In this document: piece by piece, positions 9,042 to 17,980 of the stretch | How the letters are laid out: each line of letters starts with the position of its first letter | How positions within the stretch are numbered: the first letter of the stretch is position 1 | NCBI GenBank assembly: GCA_026709505.1 | Contig: JAPOSW010000094.1 | Span: 44,924 to 108,923 of the forward strand | Length of the DNA: 64,000 nt | Direction: 5' to 3' | Source of the DNA: Gammaproteobacteria bacterium | Lineage (GTDB): Bacteria; Pseudomonadota; Gammaproteobacteria; Arenicellales; Poriferihabitantaceae | The notes under the pieces: model-generated | The model's database searches: none | Told to the model about the DNA's origin: nothing | The model's input: the letters and a program-made list of their open reading frames with translations, nothing else | Made by a program: the position numbers and the translations under genes

Positions 9042-9740
9042 TCAATTGCTTTTTGATACCTTGAGCCGTAACGGCTTGATCCCTTCCTCTTTCAGTATCC
9101 TGTCTGCATTTTGCATTTCTTCATAGACGGAGAACGGTCCCAGTCGAACTCGATAGAAATCACCTCTATCTTGAATTGTAACTTTCTGAATATTCGAAGT
9201 TAGTCCAGATAGGGCCAGGCGTGCTCGCAACTGTTCAGCATCCGTCTGGCGCTTGAATGAGGCAGCCTGAAGCATGAAGTGTTCTTCACTGGATGCAGCC
9301 GGTTCTGGCTGTGGCGTCGACGTCGCCGAGTCCGGATTGACAATTGCCAGTTCCGTACTCGAATTGTCTGCTTCGGCTTCGCCACTCTCTGGCTCCTGAA
9401 CAGCGGTGATGGGCGGATTTGCTGCGATTTGACGATAATCTTCCGGTATCAGCACTTCAACTTCCGGCAAGACCGTATAAAAATCATAGATGTTCGGCTG
9501 CCCGCCCGAAACCGATTCTGCATCGGAAGCCTGTTCCTGATTACCAAGAACTTCGCTCTGCTTGGATTCATCCATCAACCCACGAATTCCCTTTCCAAAG
9601 TCTGACTTCGGAACCCCGACCTGCAACACCACCATTGTTAGTGCGCCGACACTGACTCCAATCGCAAATGTAATCAAGGTGTGGGGCATACGGCTGCCCG
9701 ATGCCGAACGGCGCACTGGTTTTTTCTTTCTTCCTGCCAT
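9042..9740 (-). CDS. FtsN-like SPOR-domain membrane protein
   Basis: A 232-residue protein with a basic cytoplasmic tail (MAGRKKKPVRR) and one membrane helix (about residues 18-42, HTLITFAIGVSVGALTMVVL). An acidic Pro/Ser-rich periplasmic linker follows, then a C-terminal SPOR domain (FMLQAASFKRQTDAEQLRA to RVRLGPFSVYEEMQNA). SPOR domains bind denuded septal peptidoglycan. The location directly after argS, as in Pseudomonas and relatives, supports FtsN. I chose the ATG at 9740: the frame is open further, to 9806, but that would run into argS, and MAGRKKK is the canonical start. Confidence 0.85.
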   Translation of the reverse strand: MAGRKKKPVRRSASGSRMPHTLITFAIGVSVGALTMVVLQVGVPKSDFGKGIRGLMDESKQSEVLGNQEQASDAESVSGGQPNIYDFYTVLPEVEVLIPEDYRQIAANPPITAVQEPESGEAEADNSSTELAIVNPDSATSTPQPEPAASSEEHFMLQAASFKRQTDAEQLRARLALSGLTSNIQKVTIQDRGDFYRVRLGPFSVYEEMQNADRILKEEGIKPLRLKVSKSN

Positions 9741-9756
9741 AATATCGACCGCTGAG

Positions 9757-11493
9757 TCACATGCTTGTTGGGGCAGAAACTCCGAGAATTCCGAGCCCGT
9801 TTGCAATCACCACTCGAACCGCATCAATCAAACCCAGTCTAGCGAGCCGCAATTCATCCTCGCTCGATAAGAAGGGGTGCTCATTGTAGTAAGCGTGAAA
9901 CAGCTGGGCTAGATTTCGCAAATAATAGGCCACTTGGTGCGGAGTGCGGGTCTGTGCTGCATTAACTACCGTATCCGGGAATTGAGAAAGGGTTTTCAAT
10001 AGCTCTGTTTCCTGTTTTTCAATCAGCAGGCGATAAGCAGGCTGTCGGTTATCCGGTGTTTCCATTCCCCGACCCTTGACCTGCTGGAAGACACTCGAGA
10101 TCCGGGCATGTGCATATTGTATGTAAAAAACCGGATTTTCAGCACTTTCCGACTTGGCCAGATCAAGATCAAAGTCCATGTGTTGATCAGAGCGCCGGAG
10201 CACATAGAAAAACCGGGCTGCGTCATTTCCTACTTCCTCCCTTAACTCACGCAAGGAGACAAACTCTCCACCTCGGGTTGACATGGATACTTTCGCAGAA
10301 CCCCGATACAGCACTGCAAACTGCACCATCAAGAACTCCAGTCGATCAGCGGGATTTCCCAAGGCCTGGAAAGATGCCTCTATACGTTTGGTATATCCAT
10401 GATGATCAGCGCCAAATACATTGATGACCTGATCGTAGTTTCGCTCTGCCTTATTGTAGTGATAGGCGATATCGGAAGCGAAATAGGTTTTGCTGCCGTT
10501 CGCTCGAACCACCACTCGATCCTTGTCATCCTCGAAATCGGTTGAGCGAAACCAGGTGGCGCCATCTTTAACGTAAAGATAGCCGTTTTTTTCGAGGCGT
10601 TCCAGCGCCGCCTCAATATCGCCGTTGTGTACAAGCTGGCTTTCGTGAAACCATTGATCGAAAACCACCCCGAATTCCGCGAGATCCTGCTTGATATCCT
10701 GCACCATCGACTGACTCGCCATGTCAAACAGGATCTGGTAATCATCATCCAGACTGCTCTTGGCTCGGTTGATCAGTTCGTCAATGTTCTCTTCATCATC
10801 TTCTGGCAGATCCTGAAACAATGTTTCAGCATGCACGGCAAATCTCTTTTGATGTTCCTCAAGAAGGCGTTTCCCGATATTTCGGATATAGTCGCCCTGA
10901 TATCCCCGGGCTGGAAATTCGCTTACGAGTCCGAGTTCTTCCAGATAGCGAATCCAGATACTCACGGTCAGGGTGTCCATCTGGCGACCAGCATCATTCA
11001 CATAGTATTCCCTCTCAACATCATAGCCTGCATAGGACATGGTTCTGGCCAGAGCATCGCCATATGCCGCGCCTCGTCCATGACCCACATGCAGGGGCCC
11101 GGTTGGATTGCTTGAGACAAACTCTATCAGCACCTTTGGGCTATTCTCGATTCGGGATCTGCCGTAATCGGGGCCTGCTTCCCGGATTTCGTCGATCAGG
11201 TCAAGATAGGCTTCTGAATGCACGTAAAAGTTGATGAACCCGGGTCCGGCAATCTCGCAGCGTTCCAGAATTTCACAGCTGGGCATGGAATCAACAATAC
11301 TTTGAGCACACTCTCTAGGTGAAACCTTCTGCTTCGAAGCCAGCTGCATTGCCAAGTTGGTGGTGAAATCACCATGGGGCCCACTGCGCGGCCTCTCTAT
11401 GATGATGCTCTGTGGATCAGCGTTAAGAAACCTGCCCTGCTGTTGCAGACTTGCAAGGGCCTGCGAGACCAGTTCGAGAACTTTTTCTTTCAT
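9757..11493 (-). CDS. argS: Arginyl-tRNA synthetase
   Basis: The 578-residue class I synthetase charges tRNA-Arg. An N-terminal Add-1 domain is followed by SSNPTGPLHVGHGRGAAYGD with the HVGH signature, the ArgRS-type KMSK equivalent KVSMSTRGGEFVSL, and the C-terminal anticodon-binding DALR domain (ARISSVFQQVKG to the end). It is separated by 16 bases from the FtsN-like gene. The length is normal and no lesion is seen. Confidence 0.97.
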   Translation of the reverse strand: MKEKVLELVSQALASLQQQGRFLNADPQSIIIERPRSGPHGDFTTNLAMQLASKQKVSPRECAQSIVDSMPSCEILERCEIAGPGFINFYVHSEAYLDLIDEIREAGPDYGRSRIENSPKVLIEFVSSNPTGPLHVGHGRGAAYGDALARTMSYAGYDVEREYYVNDAGRQMDTLTVSIWIRYLEELGLVSEFPARGYQGDYIRNIGKRLLEEHQKRFAVHAETLFQDLPEDDEENIDELINRAKSSLDDDYQILFDMASQSMVQDIKQDLAEFGVVFDQWFHESQLVHNGDIEAALERLEKNGYLYVKDGATWFRSTDFEDDKDRVVVRANGSKTYFASDIAYHYNKAERNYDQVINVFGADHHGYTKRIEASFQALGNPADRLEFLMVQFAVLYRGSAKVSMSTRGGEFVSLRELREEVGNDAARFFYVLRRSDQHMDFDLDLAKSESAENPVFYIQYAHARISSVFQQVKGRGMETPDNRQPAYRLLIEKQETELLKTLSQFPDTVVNAAQTRTPHQVAYYLRNLAQLFHAYYNEHPFLSSEDELRLARLGLIDAVRVVIANGLGILGVSAPTSM

Positions 11494-11628
11494 GAATATG
11501 GCCGAAGTACGCTGATCTTGAGCGAGTACAAATCAGTGATTGTACTCGGATGAAGCGATGGATTAGAGGCAGGACAGGAAGTTCTTCAGAATGTTTGACT
11601 TTTTTCCTGCTTTTATAAATGACAAGCC

Positions 11629-13251
11629 TTAATATGTCGGGTCATACATGAACTCCTCAATATGGCTTTCGATATTGTCAGGGCGGGGTAATTGAGAAAT
11701 ATCATTGTCCCAGGCATACGTCGCAACCGCTGTCGCTATGTTGAGCGAAACGCGCCTAATCTTTTCCACTCTGGGGTAGACGGAACTATGCTCAATATCC
11801 TCGTCAGTCAGGGATTCGGCAAGTACCTTGGCAGCGACCAGAAACATCTCGTCTGGAATGAGTCTGGCCTTGCAGACGATTGCGCCGAGACCAACACCCG
11901 GGAAAATATAGGCATTATTCCCCTGACCGGGCCTGATCAGCCTTCCATCATAATTGATGTCATCAAACGGGCTTCCGCTTGCAAAAACTGCCCGCCCATC
12001 AGTCCATTGATAGGCCTCCTCAGCCGTACATTCAGCGCGGCTGGTTGGATTTGACAATGCAAAAATACCCGGTTTCGACTTGATTGATGCCATTTTGCGA
12101 ACCAGTTCCTGGGTAAAGGTTGCCGGCGTGCCGGTTGCCCCAATCAGTATGTCGGGGCGATGGATATCAATCGCTTCCAGTAGTTCACACTCTTCCACAT
12201 CGTGTGCATAGCGCTGGATGTAATCCGGCAAGCTTGGCAACCCTTTGCGAATAAGCCCCTGCCGGTTGAAAAACCACAGTCTCTGGACAGCTTCAGCTTC
12301 ATCAAGCCCACTTTCAATCAGAGCCTCGACAATCAGGTTGCCCATGCCGGTTGCCGCTGATCCAGCTCCCAGAAACAGGAATTTGAGATCTCGAAAATCC
12401 ACCCCTGAAAAACGCGTTGAAGCATATATTCCGGCTAATACCACTGATGCTGTTCCCTGAATATCGTCGTTGAAGCACAGTGCCTTTTCGCGATAGGCAT
12501 TCAAGTGAGTAAAGGCATTATCGGCCGTGAAGTCTTCAAATTGAATCAGCACACCGGGAAACGCGTCCTGGGCCGCCTCGATGAATTCATCCATCAGGCT
12601 GAAATATTCATCGCCCTGCAAGCGCGGCTGTCGCAATCCAAGATAGATCGGATCTTCGATCAGCTCTTCGTTGTTCGTGCCGACATCAAACATCACCGGC
12701 AAGGTCTGATCTGGGGAAATTCCGGCACAGGCGCAATACAAACCCAGCTTGCCGAGCGGGATGCCCATTCCATTGGCCCCAAGATCACCCAAGCCGAGAA
12801 TTCGCCCGCCATCGGTAATCACGATAATTCGCACATCGCGGTTAGGCCAGTTGTCGAGAATCTTGCGGATTTTCCCCCGGTCACGGGCGGTAACGTAAAA
12901 CCCTTTTTCAGTACGGAATATGCTGGCAAATTCACGGCACGCCTGCCCGACGGTCGGGGTATAGACGATTGGCAGCAATTCCTGAAAATTGTCCATGATC
13001 AATCTGAAGAACAGCCGCTCGTTGCGATCCTGCAACATGGACAGAAAAATGTACTTTTCAATGTCGCTTTCCTTGCGGCGCATGTTTGCAAGCACTCGCT
13101 GGATCTGGGTCTTCATGGTGCCGACAGCCGGAGGGAGGAGACCACGCAAACCATACTGGTCACGCTCCTGCTCAGTAAACGCGGTTGATTTGTTGTGTGC
13201 GGCGTTATGCAGTAATTCAACGCCCATTAGCCCATGCTTATTTTTGTCCAT
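11629..13251 (-). CDS. maeA: NAD-dependent malic enzyme
   Basis: The 540-residue enzyme decarboxylates malate oxidatively to pyruvate. Conserved pieces are YGLRGLLPPAVGTM, LPIVYTPTVGQACREF, VIVITDGGRILGLGDLGANG, FEDF with CFNDDIQGTASVVLAGI (metal and substrate site), FLFLGAGSAATGMGNLI (nucleotide-binding loop) and FALSNPTSRAECTAEEAY. The architecture is that of the single-domain NAD malic enzymes such as E. coli SfcA/MaeA, without the phosphotransacetylase-like tail of MaeB. Its start overlaps the end of the upstream radical SAM gene by 14 bases, so the two are probably cotranscribed. Confidence 0.95.
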   Translation of the reverse strand: MDKNKHGLMGVELLHNAAHNKSTAFTEQERDQYGLRGLLPPAVGTMKTQIQRVLANMRRKESDIEKYIFLSMLQDRNERLFFRLIMDNFQELLPIVYTPTVGQACREFASIFRTEKGFYVTARDRGKIRKILDNWPNRDVRIIVITDGGRILGLGDLGANGMGIPLGKLGLYCACAGISPDQTLPVMFDVGTNNEELIEDPIYLGLRQPRLQGDEYFSLMDEFIEAAQDAFPGVLIQFEDFTADNAFTHLNAYREKALCFNDDIQGTASVVLAGIYASTRFSGVDFRDLKFLFLGAGSAATGMGNLIVEALIESGLDEAEAVQRLWFFNRQGLIRKGLPSLPDYIQRYAHDVEECELLEAIDIHRPDILIGATGTPATFTQELVRKMASIKSKPGIFALSNPTSRAECTAEEAYQWTDGRAVFASGSPFDDINYDGRLIRPGQGNNAYIFPGVGLGAIVCKARLIPDEMFLVAAKVLAESLTDEDIEHSSVYPRVEKIRRVSLNIATAVATYAWDNDISQLPRPDNIESHIEEFMYDPTY

Positions 13252-14539
13252 TGCTCCTCTCCAGAATGATGCTTGATTTTACCTTGTCCAAATAGGCATT
13301 CTTCATCGCATCTTCAAAATCTTGATTATTGTCGTATTGATAGCCAAACACCCGCTTCCACAAAGCATGAGGCTCCATGCAAAGATAAAAAAACACTCGC
13401 CCATGCCAGCTACTCAGTGCACCATATACAGCCCTGAACATTTCAATCTTGACATGCCCTGGGTAGGACAGTTTTCCTGCACACTCTTCAAGCGGCATTT
13501 GCAAAATCTTGCTGTTCAGGTTCCGTTTCCGGATGGTTTTCATGACTGATCGTGTGTAAGTCAGGGTTCCCAGTGAAACCATGGCGACTTGTCCTGCGTC
13601 AAAGCGTTGCACCAGAGTATGCGCAAGGTCTGTATAGTGCGACTCCCAGTCCGAGTAATGAACAATCGGATGAAAATGAAACCCTACCAGAGTCCCTTTT
13701 TTTGCTACTGCATGTGCAGCATCCAGGCGCTGGTTCAGGCTGGCTGTCAAGTGTTCCTCATGATCAATAATCACTTGTGTATTGAGCGACCAGGTGCAGA
13801 TCACATTTTTAGGTACTGGATTATCCAGCAGCCATCCGATATTTCTGGATTTGGTTTTGAGTTCAAGCAGGACATTGGGATTCTGCTCGGCAAACTCACA
13901 AAGGGCTGCAAGCACCCCCTGATGGTTTCCCCACATCAACGAATCGGAAGACTGTCCCGTTCCAATGTGATAAAGCTGATCATCCTCTAGCCTCAGCTTT
14001 TGCAGCTTGGATGCAAAATCCGGGTCAAATGTGACCTGATCTCCGTGGTAAAACGATTGAATACTGCAATAACTGCAATCAAATCCACATTGTTGAACCG
14101 CATCAAGGGTCAGCAGATTGCAGCAACGGGTTTTTTCTGAAGCGACTGGACATCTGCCCAAACCCAATTCCCTTTTGCTTCGATTAACCAGTTTAGGCTT
14201 CACCGTCAATGGCTTGTCATTGATGGTGAATTCCCGATAAGACTTGGTTCTACTCTTTAGTTCTTCGTGGATAGTCTGGATTTCCGCTAGCACTCTTTTT
14301 TTATTTTGCCTTGGCTCCGGATGTAGAAGGATTTTTGGCCAATCGGCTGAAATGCAGGCTTCTTTCCATCTCAATCGATCCAGCGCCATATCGCTCACTT
14401 TACACAACTCCTGTTGTGTAAAGTGCATTTCGTGAGCCTTGCTGCGAACAAAGTCCTGTGCCTGATCGTTCAACAAATGAAACGATGAATGCTCGACAAT
14501 CTTTTCAAATTTCGTCTGATAGTTAAAATCGGAGTGCAT
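13238..14539 (-). CDS. Spore photoproduct lyase-like radical SAM protein
   Basis: A 433-residue protein with the radical SAM triad C-x3-C-x2-C at about residues 151-158 (CGFDCSYC). Before it comes the segment ELGLGRCPVASEKTRCC, with three more cysteines. After it come YHIGTGQSSDSLMW, LLELKTKSRNI and GFHFHPIVHYSDW, the last two typical of SPL-family proteins. Bacillus SplB repairs spore photoproduct in DNA. Homologues occur in many non-sporulating proteobacteria, where the substrate is uncertain, so DNA repair here is an inference. The C-terminal SPL signature region is present (GHVKIEMFRAVYGALSSW). The gene overlaps malic enzyme by 14 bases. Confidence 0.85.
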   Translation of the reverse strand: MHSDFNYQTKFEKIVEHSSFHLLNDQAQDFVRSKAHEMHFTQQELCKVSDMALDRLRWKEACISADWPKILLHPEPRQNKKRVLAEIQTIHEELKSRTKSYREFTINDKPLTVKPKLVNRSKRELGLGRCPVASEKTRCCNLLTLDAVQQCGFDCSYCSIQSFYHGDQVTFDPDFASKLQKLRLEDDQLYHIGTGQSSDSLMWGNHQGVLAALCEFAEQNPNVLLELKTKSRNIGWLLDNPVPKNVICTWSLNTQVIIDHEEHLTASLNQRLDAAHAVAKKGTLVGFHFHPIVHYSDWESHYTDLAHTLVQRFDAGQVAMVSLGTLTYTRSVMKTIRKRNLNSKILQMPLEECAGKLSYPGHVKIEMFRAVYGALSSWHGRVFFYLCMEPHALWKRVFGYQYDNNQDFEDAMKNAYLDKVKSSIILERSNGQK

Positions 14540-14810
14540 CAGTGCTTGGCGTTCTGATTGAGTCAGCAGATATAATCCACTTTATGGATAATGGCAAATC
14601 CTACATCGCTTACAGAGCCAAAAATGCCGTGAAATTGCAGAAAATCCAGGTTATTTTGACGGAAACTGGAATTAGTGTAGGTGCCATTTTGATTTTATCA
14701 CTAATTTACCAAGGCAACGAATTTACCCGGAAAGAGCTGGGCATCCATCCTCTGTCGATCATAACCTGACCGACATTTTTTCGAAAACAAGTCCCTACAT
14801 GAGTTAAGAA

Positions 14811-15434
14811 TTGATTGATTCAGCAGTCTCCATAGATCAGATTGATCAATGCTTGCCACAAACGCAATGTATGCTTTGTGGTTACCCGCGCTGCTGGGAA
14901 TATGCAGAGGCAATATATCACGGGAGCACAGAAATCAATCAGTGCCCACCTGGAAGCACCATGACAATCTCTGCTTTGGCAGAGTTGCTGAATCGTCCTG
15001 AAATTCCCCTCAATGAAGAGCACGGGGTTCATGATAAAAAACAAGTAGCCTTGATCCGTGAATCCGATTGTATCGGTTGCACGTTGTGTATCAAGGCCTG
15101 TCCGGTAGATTGTATTGTCGGGGCAGATAAACTGATTCATACGGTGATTACCCAACAATGCACAGGATGCAAGCTCTGCGTCCCTGTCTGTCCGACTGAC
15201 TGTATTGAACTTTTGCCTGCAAAGAGTGTCAAGGGATCTCCTAGCCTCTGGCCAGACTTTGCCAAGGAACAGGTAATGCGAGCCCGCACCGATGTTCACC
15301 ATAAACTTGATAGAAAAGCGAAACGTGCTTCGGAGCGCTCATCAGATATGACGCCAATCGGTCGGAAAAGACTCAAACGCGAAATTCAGGCGGCTGTCAA
15401 GCGCAAAAAATCTGCCCGTAATGATGTTTCATGA
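14811..15434 (+). CDS. rnfB: RnfB-type ferredoxin
   Basis: This 207-residue iron-sulfur protein has an N-terminal Fe-S domain ([20 protein letters not shown] with a later CPPG) and two [4Fe-4S] ferredoxin motifs ([15 protein letters not shown] and [15 protein letters not shown]), plus a basic C-terminal tail. Unlike E. coli RnfB it has no N-terminal membrane helix, like the RnfB proteins of Xanthomonas-type genomes. No other rnf subunits are nearby, so it probably serves as a soluble electron carrier. The start is TTG at 14811, and no ATG fits before the first cysteine motif. It overlaps nth by four bases, a conserved pairing. Confidence 0.88.
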   Translation: MIDSAVSIDQIDQCLPQTQCMLCGYPRCWEYAEAIYHGSTEINQCPPGSTMTISALAELLNRPEIPLNEEHGVHDKKQVALIRESDCIGCTLCIKACPVDCIVGADKLIHTVITQQCTGCKLCVPVCPTDCIELLPAKSVKGSPSLWPDFAKEQVMRARTDVHHKLDRKAKRASERSSDMTPIGRKRLKREIQAAVKRKKSARNDVS

Positions 15435-16063
15435 AAGCCGCTGCAATTTCTGAAGTCTTCGCCAGACTGGCCAGGAACAATCCTGCGCCAACTACTGAAC
15501 TCGAGTATCGCTCTGAATTTGAATTGCTGGTCTCGGTGATTCTGTCTGCCCAGGCAACCGATATCTCCGTGAACAAGGCTACCGGCATCCTATTTCAAGT
15601 CGCCAGTACTCCATCGGCAATCCTCGCGCTTGGCCTGGACGGACTGAGGGGGTACATTCGAAATATCGGATTGTTCAATACCAAAGCGAAAAACGTCCTG
15701 AAAACCTGTGAAATGCTGCTTGAAAAGCATGACGGAGAAGTCCCCCGAACCCGTGAAGAACTTCAGGCGTTGCCGGGAGTGGGCAGAAAAACTGCTAACG
15801 TTATCTTGAACACGGCATTTGGAGAACCCGTAATTGCGGTTGACACACATATTTTCAGGGTCTCCAATCGAACCGGGGTCGCCCCAGGGAAAAATGTTGA
15901 TGAGGTTGAAAGCAGGTTGATGAAGCGAGTTCCAGATCAATTCAAGAAAGACGCCCATCACTGGCTAATTCTGCATGGCCGATACGTGTGTATGGCGCGC
16001 AAGCCGAAATGTGCATTGTGCATAATCAATGATCTCTGTAAAAGCGCATTCAGAATCAATTGA
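15431..16063 (+). CDS. nth: Endonuclease III (base-excision repair)
   Basis: The 210-residue DNA glycosylase/AP lyase acts on oxidised pyrimidines. Visible features are [20 protein letters not shown], the helix-hairpin-helix [13 protein letters not shown] with the catalytic Lys, [13 protein letters not shown] with the catalytic Asp, and the C-terminal [4Fe-4S] cluster C-x6-C-x2-C-x5-C ([17 protein letters not shown]). The start overlaps the end of rnfB (ATGA). Confidence 0.97.
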   Translation: MKAAAISEVFARLARNNPAPTTELEYRSEFELLVSVILSAQATDISVNKATGILFQVASTPSAILALGLDGLRGYIRNIGLFNTKAKNVLKTCEMLLEKHDGEVPRTREELQALPGVGRKTANVILNTAFGEPVIAVDTHIFRVSNRTGVAPGKNVDEVESRLMKRVPDQFKKDAHHWLILHGRYVCMARKPKCALCIINDLCKSAFRIN

Positions 16064-16265
16064 CCTGTAATCCAACATACTCGAAAATTCAATCACATTT
16101 GAAAAACTCATTATATTCAAGATGGCAACATGCGGTAAACTTGCGAAAATTCATCAGTTACTGAATTTGATGATCGACCGTGTAGTCTGCAAATTCAAAC
16201 ACGGAGCAATTTGGCCTTGAAAAGCGTTCAAGCTGCCTGGAATCGTCTCCTCAGTTCCACTGAAG

Positions 16266-16415
16266 TTATATTTTCATACGGACTTCGGTGGCATCCGAAT
16301 CCCAGGAGTTTGCAATGGTTTCGGATATGACAGCAGGTGTATTGCTGTAGAGATGCAATCCCATGTGATTCAGCACATTAAGGCTAATGCGCATCACATA
16401 TTCGCTATCGTTCAT
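16266..16415 (-). pseudogene. N-terminal fragment of a GHKL (HATPase) protein linked to the cytosine methyltransferase
   Basis: This short frame starts with ATG directly after the methyltransferase stop (TGA ATG). It encodes 49 residues including RISLNVLNHMGLHLYSNTPA, VISETIANSWDSDATEVRM. This is the first ATP-binding block (E-x-x-x-N-x-x-D-A) of the GHKL ATPases found next to Dcm-type methyltransferases in some type II restriction-modification loci (BbrUII/HgiDII-like group). It then meets TAA at 16266-16268, and nothing downstream resembles the rest of the family. A deletion or decay event removed the remainder. Confidence 0.6.
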
Positions 16416-17461
16416 TCAATGCCCCCATGAGCGACAGGCCGATAGCTTTCGCCCCAGATTAACTGGAACAGCGTTTCCGATCTGGCGCGAAAGCTCACGG
16501 ACTGTCGCAGGATTATCTTCATCAATTAAGGAGTAATCGCCGGGAAAAGTCTGCAGCATGGCCCCTTCCCGAACCGATATGGCACGATTCTGTTCCGGGT
16601 GACCGAATCGTCCGGTACTGTAGTAGCAAAACTGTGTCATGATTGTAGGTGCCAGCCCGTCCCAGGACATTCTGCCGTATGGGGCAGGATAGTGGCTTTT
16701 TCTCTGGCAGTCATTGACCAGCCCATCATCCCAGTCCTTCCAGGATCGGCCAGGCCGAGACTGGATGATTCTTTTCTTATTCAAAGGTGACAGTGGCAAA
16801 GAAACATGTGCGGGGTCGCCAGGGTGCGATGATCCTTCCAAGATTGGAGGGAGGTTGCGTATGCAGTCACCTACAGTAGTCGGTGATCCAGTTCGTGGCA
16901 GCATGGATATCTGCCCAAGACGGGAAGCCAGCAAAACCAGTCGACGGCGTTTTTGCGGAACACCATGAAGCTCGCATTGCACGATGGCATGATTAACCGC
17001 ATAGCCCAGGGCTTCAAGTGTTTCGACAAAGCCATTGAAAACGGGAAGCTTTTGAAGTCCGGGAACATTTTCCATTGAAACGAAATCCGGCCGCCCCTCC
17101 CTGACTAGCCCGGAAAACTTTGTTACCAGCGAGCAGTCGGCTTCGGATTTCGGTCTGCATCTGTTATGGCCGGAAAATGGCTGACAGGGCGCACATCCTA
17201 CAAGCGCAGTAATGTCCGCATCCCTGTAGTAATGCTCAATTTCCCTGAAATCGATTGACTGGACATCCCGGTGAACAAATTCTGCACCGGCATTGTTGGA
17301 CTCGAAAGCAAATTGGCAACTTGAATCAATATCAAACCCCGCCTCGCCTTGACAGTGACTCCGGCCATCTGCAGGCCATGGGTCAATCCGACTATGCCGC
17401 AAAAAAGATCAACCGCACCAATTTTGACGCACTTTTGCTGGCGCATTACAACTTCTGACAT
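16416..17461 (-). pseudogene. C5 cytosine-specific DNA methyltransferase, frame broken by a 5-base tandem duplication
   Basis: The conserved motifs are all present in two frames. Motif I, VDLFCGIVGLTHGLQMAGV, is in the upstream frame. In the downstream frame are GFDIDSSCQFAFESNN (motif II), GCAPCQPFSGHNR (IV, catalytic Cys), MENVPGL (VI), QKRRRLVLLAS (VIII), ISVREGAMLQTFP (IX) and RQIGNAVPVNLG (X). The frames join where CGCCT occurs twice in tandem on the + strand (17340-17349). Deleting one copy gives VTVKAGFDID, the family consensus, in one continuous frame of about 341-346 codons. Starts at 17461 or 17446 are possible. The enzyme would make m5C. The recognition site is unknown and no cognate nuclease is visible. 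The lesion could be decay or a reversible on/off state. Confidence 0.88.
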
Positions 17462-17663
17462 TACTTGTAATTTGAGATGGGAGTATTGTCGTTGGCATGA
17501 TCGCAATTATACACAAATTCAACAAACCATGAATTCACCCGTCTCCGGATAAAATTCTCCATTTACCGTTATCAACATCGTCGAAATTTCATCAGGACAA
17601 GAATAGGAATCAAACCTTCCTTCCATTCCGACTCATTGGTACGGCACCCTGACTCAAGAATAT

Positions 17664-17683
17664 GGTAATATTGGGTAATACTG
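17664..17683 (+). promoter_or_regulatory. Tandem 10-base repeat, likely ParD-type operator
   Basis: GGTAATATTG is followed directly by GGTAATACTG (9 of 10 identical), ending 12 bases before the antitoxin ATG at 17696. A one-helical-turn repeat next to the start is the arrangement used by ribbon-helix-helix antitoxins for cooperative autorepression. Function is inferred. Confidence 0.5.
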
Positions 17684-17695
17684 ATTCGAGGACTT

Positions 17696-17980
17696 ATGAT
17701 GCCGACAACTCCTGTTACCGTCAACCTTGATGATGATGTCCATGTTCGAATAAAGGCACTCGCAGAAGTTTGCGGCAAATCTTCCCACTGGATGATGCGG
17801 GAGGCTATCCGCCAGTATGTAGAACATAGGGAAAAGCGCGAAGAATACCTAAATGATGGATTGCGGGCCTGGGAGGCCTATGATCAGACAGGATTGCATG
17901 TTAGCCATGCCGAAGCAGATGCCTGGCTTGAACAACTTGCTGATGGTGACAATCAGGAACCACCCTCCTGCCATCCCTAA
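17696..17980 (+). CDS. parD: Ribbon-helix-helix antitoxin (ParD/RelB-like)
   Basis: A 94-residue protein with an N-terminal ribbon-helix-helix: TPVTVNLDDDVHVRIKALAE and KSSHWMMREAIRQYVEHREK. An acidic C-terminal half carries the ADAWLEQLADGD motif typical of CopG/ParD antitoxins. It directly precedes a ParE-like toxin frame, overlapping it by about 13 bases. The start at 17696 (ATGATG) has a second Met one codon later. It should bind the tandem repeat at 17664-17683. The antitoxin is intact although its toxin is frameshifted. Confidence 0.85.
   Translation: MMPTTPVTVNLDDDVHVRIKALAEVCGKSSHWMMREAIRQYVEHREKREEYLNDGLRAWEAYDQTGLHVSHAEADAWLEQLADGDNQEPPSCHP

Noticed and set aside
14542..14769. Short + strand ORF between the radical SAM gene and rnfB, starting at GTG
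   Set aside because: No ribosome-binding site, no family motif and odd composition. Probably a chance frame in the divergent promoter region.
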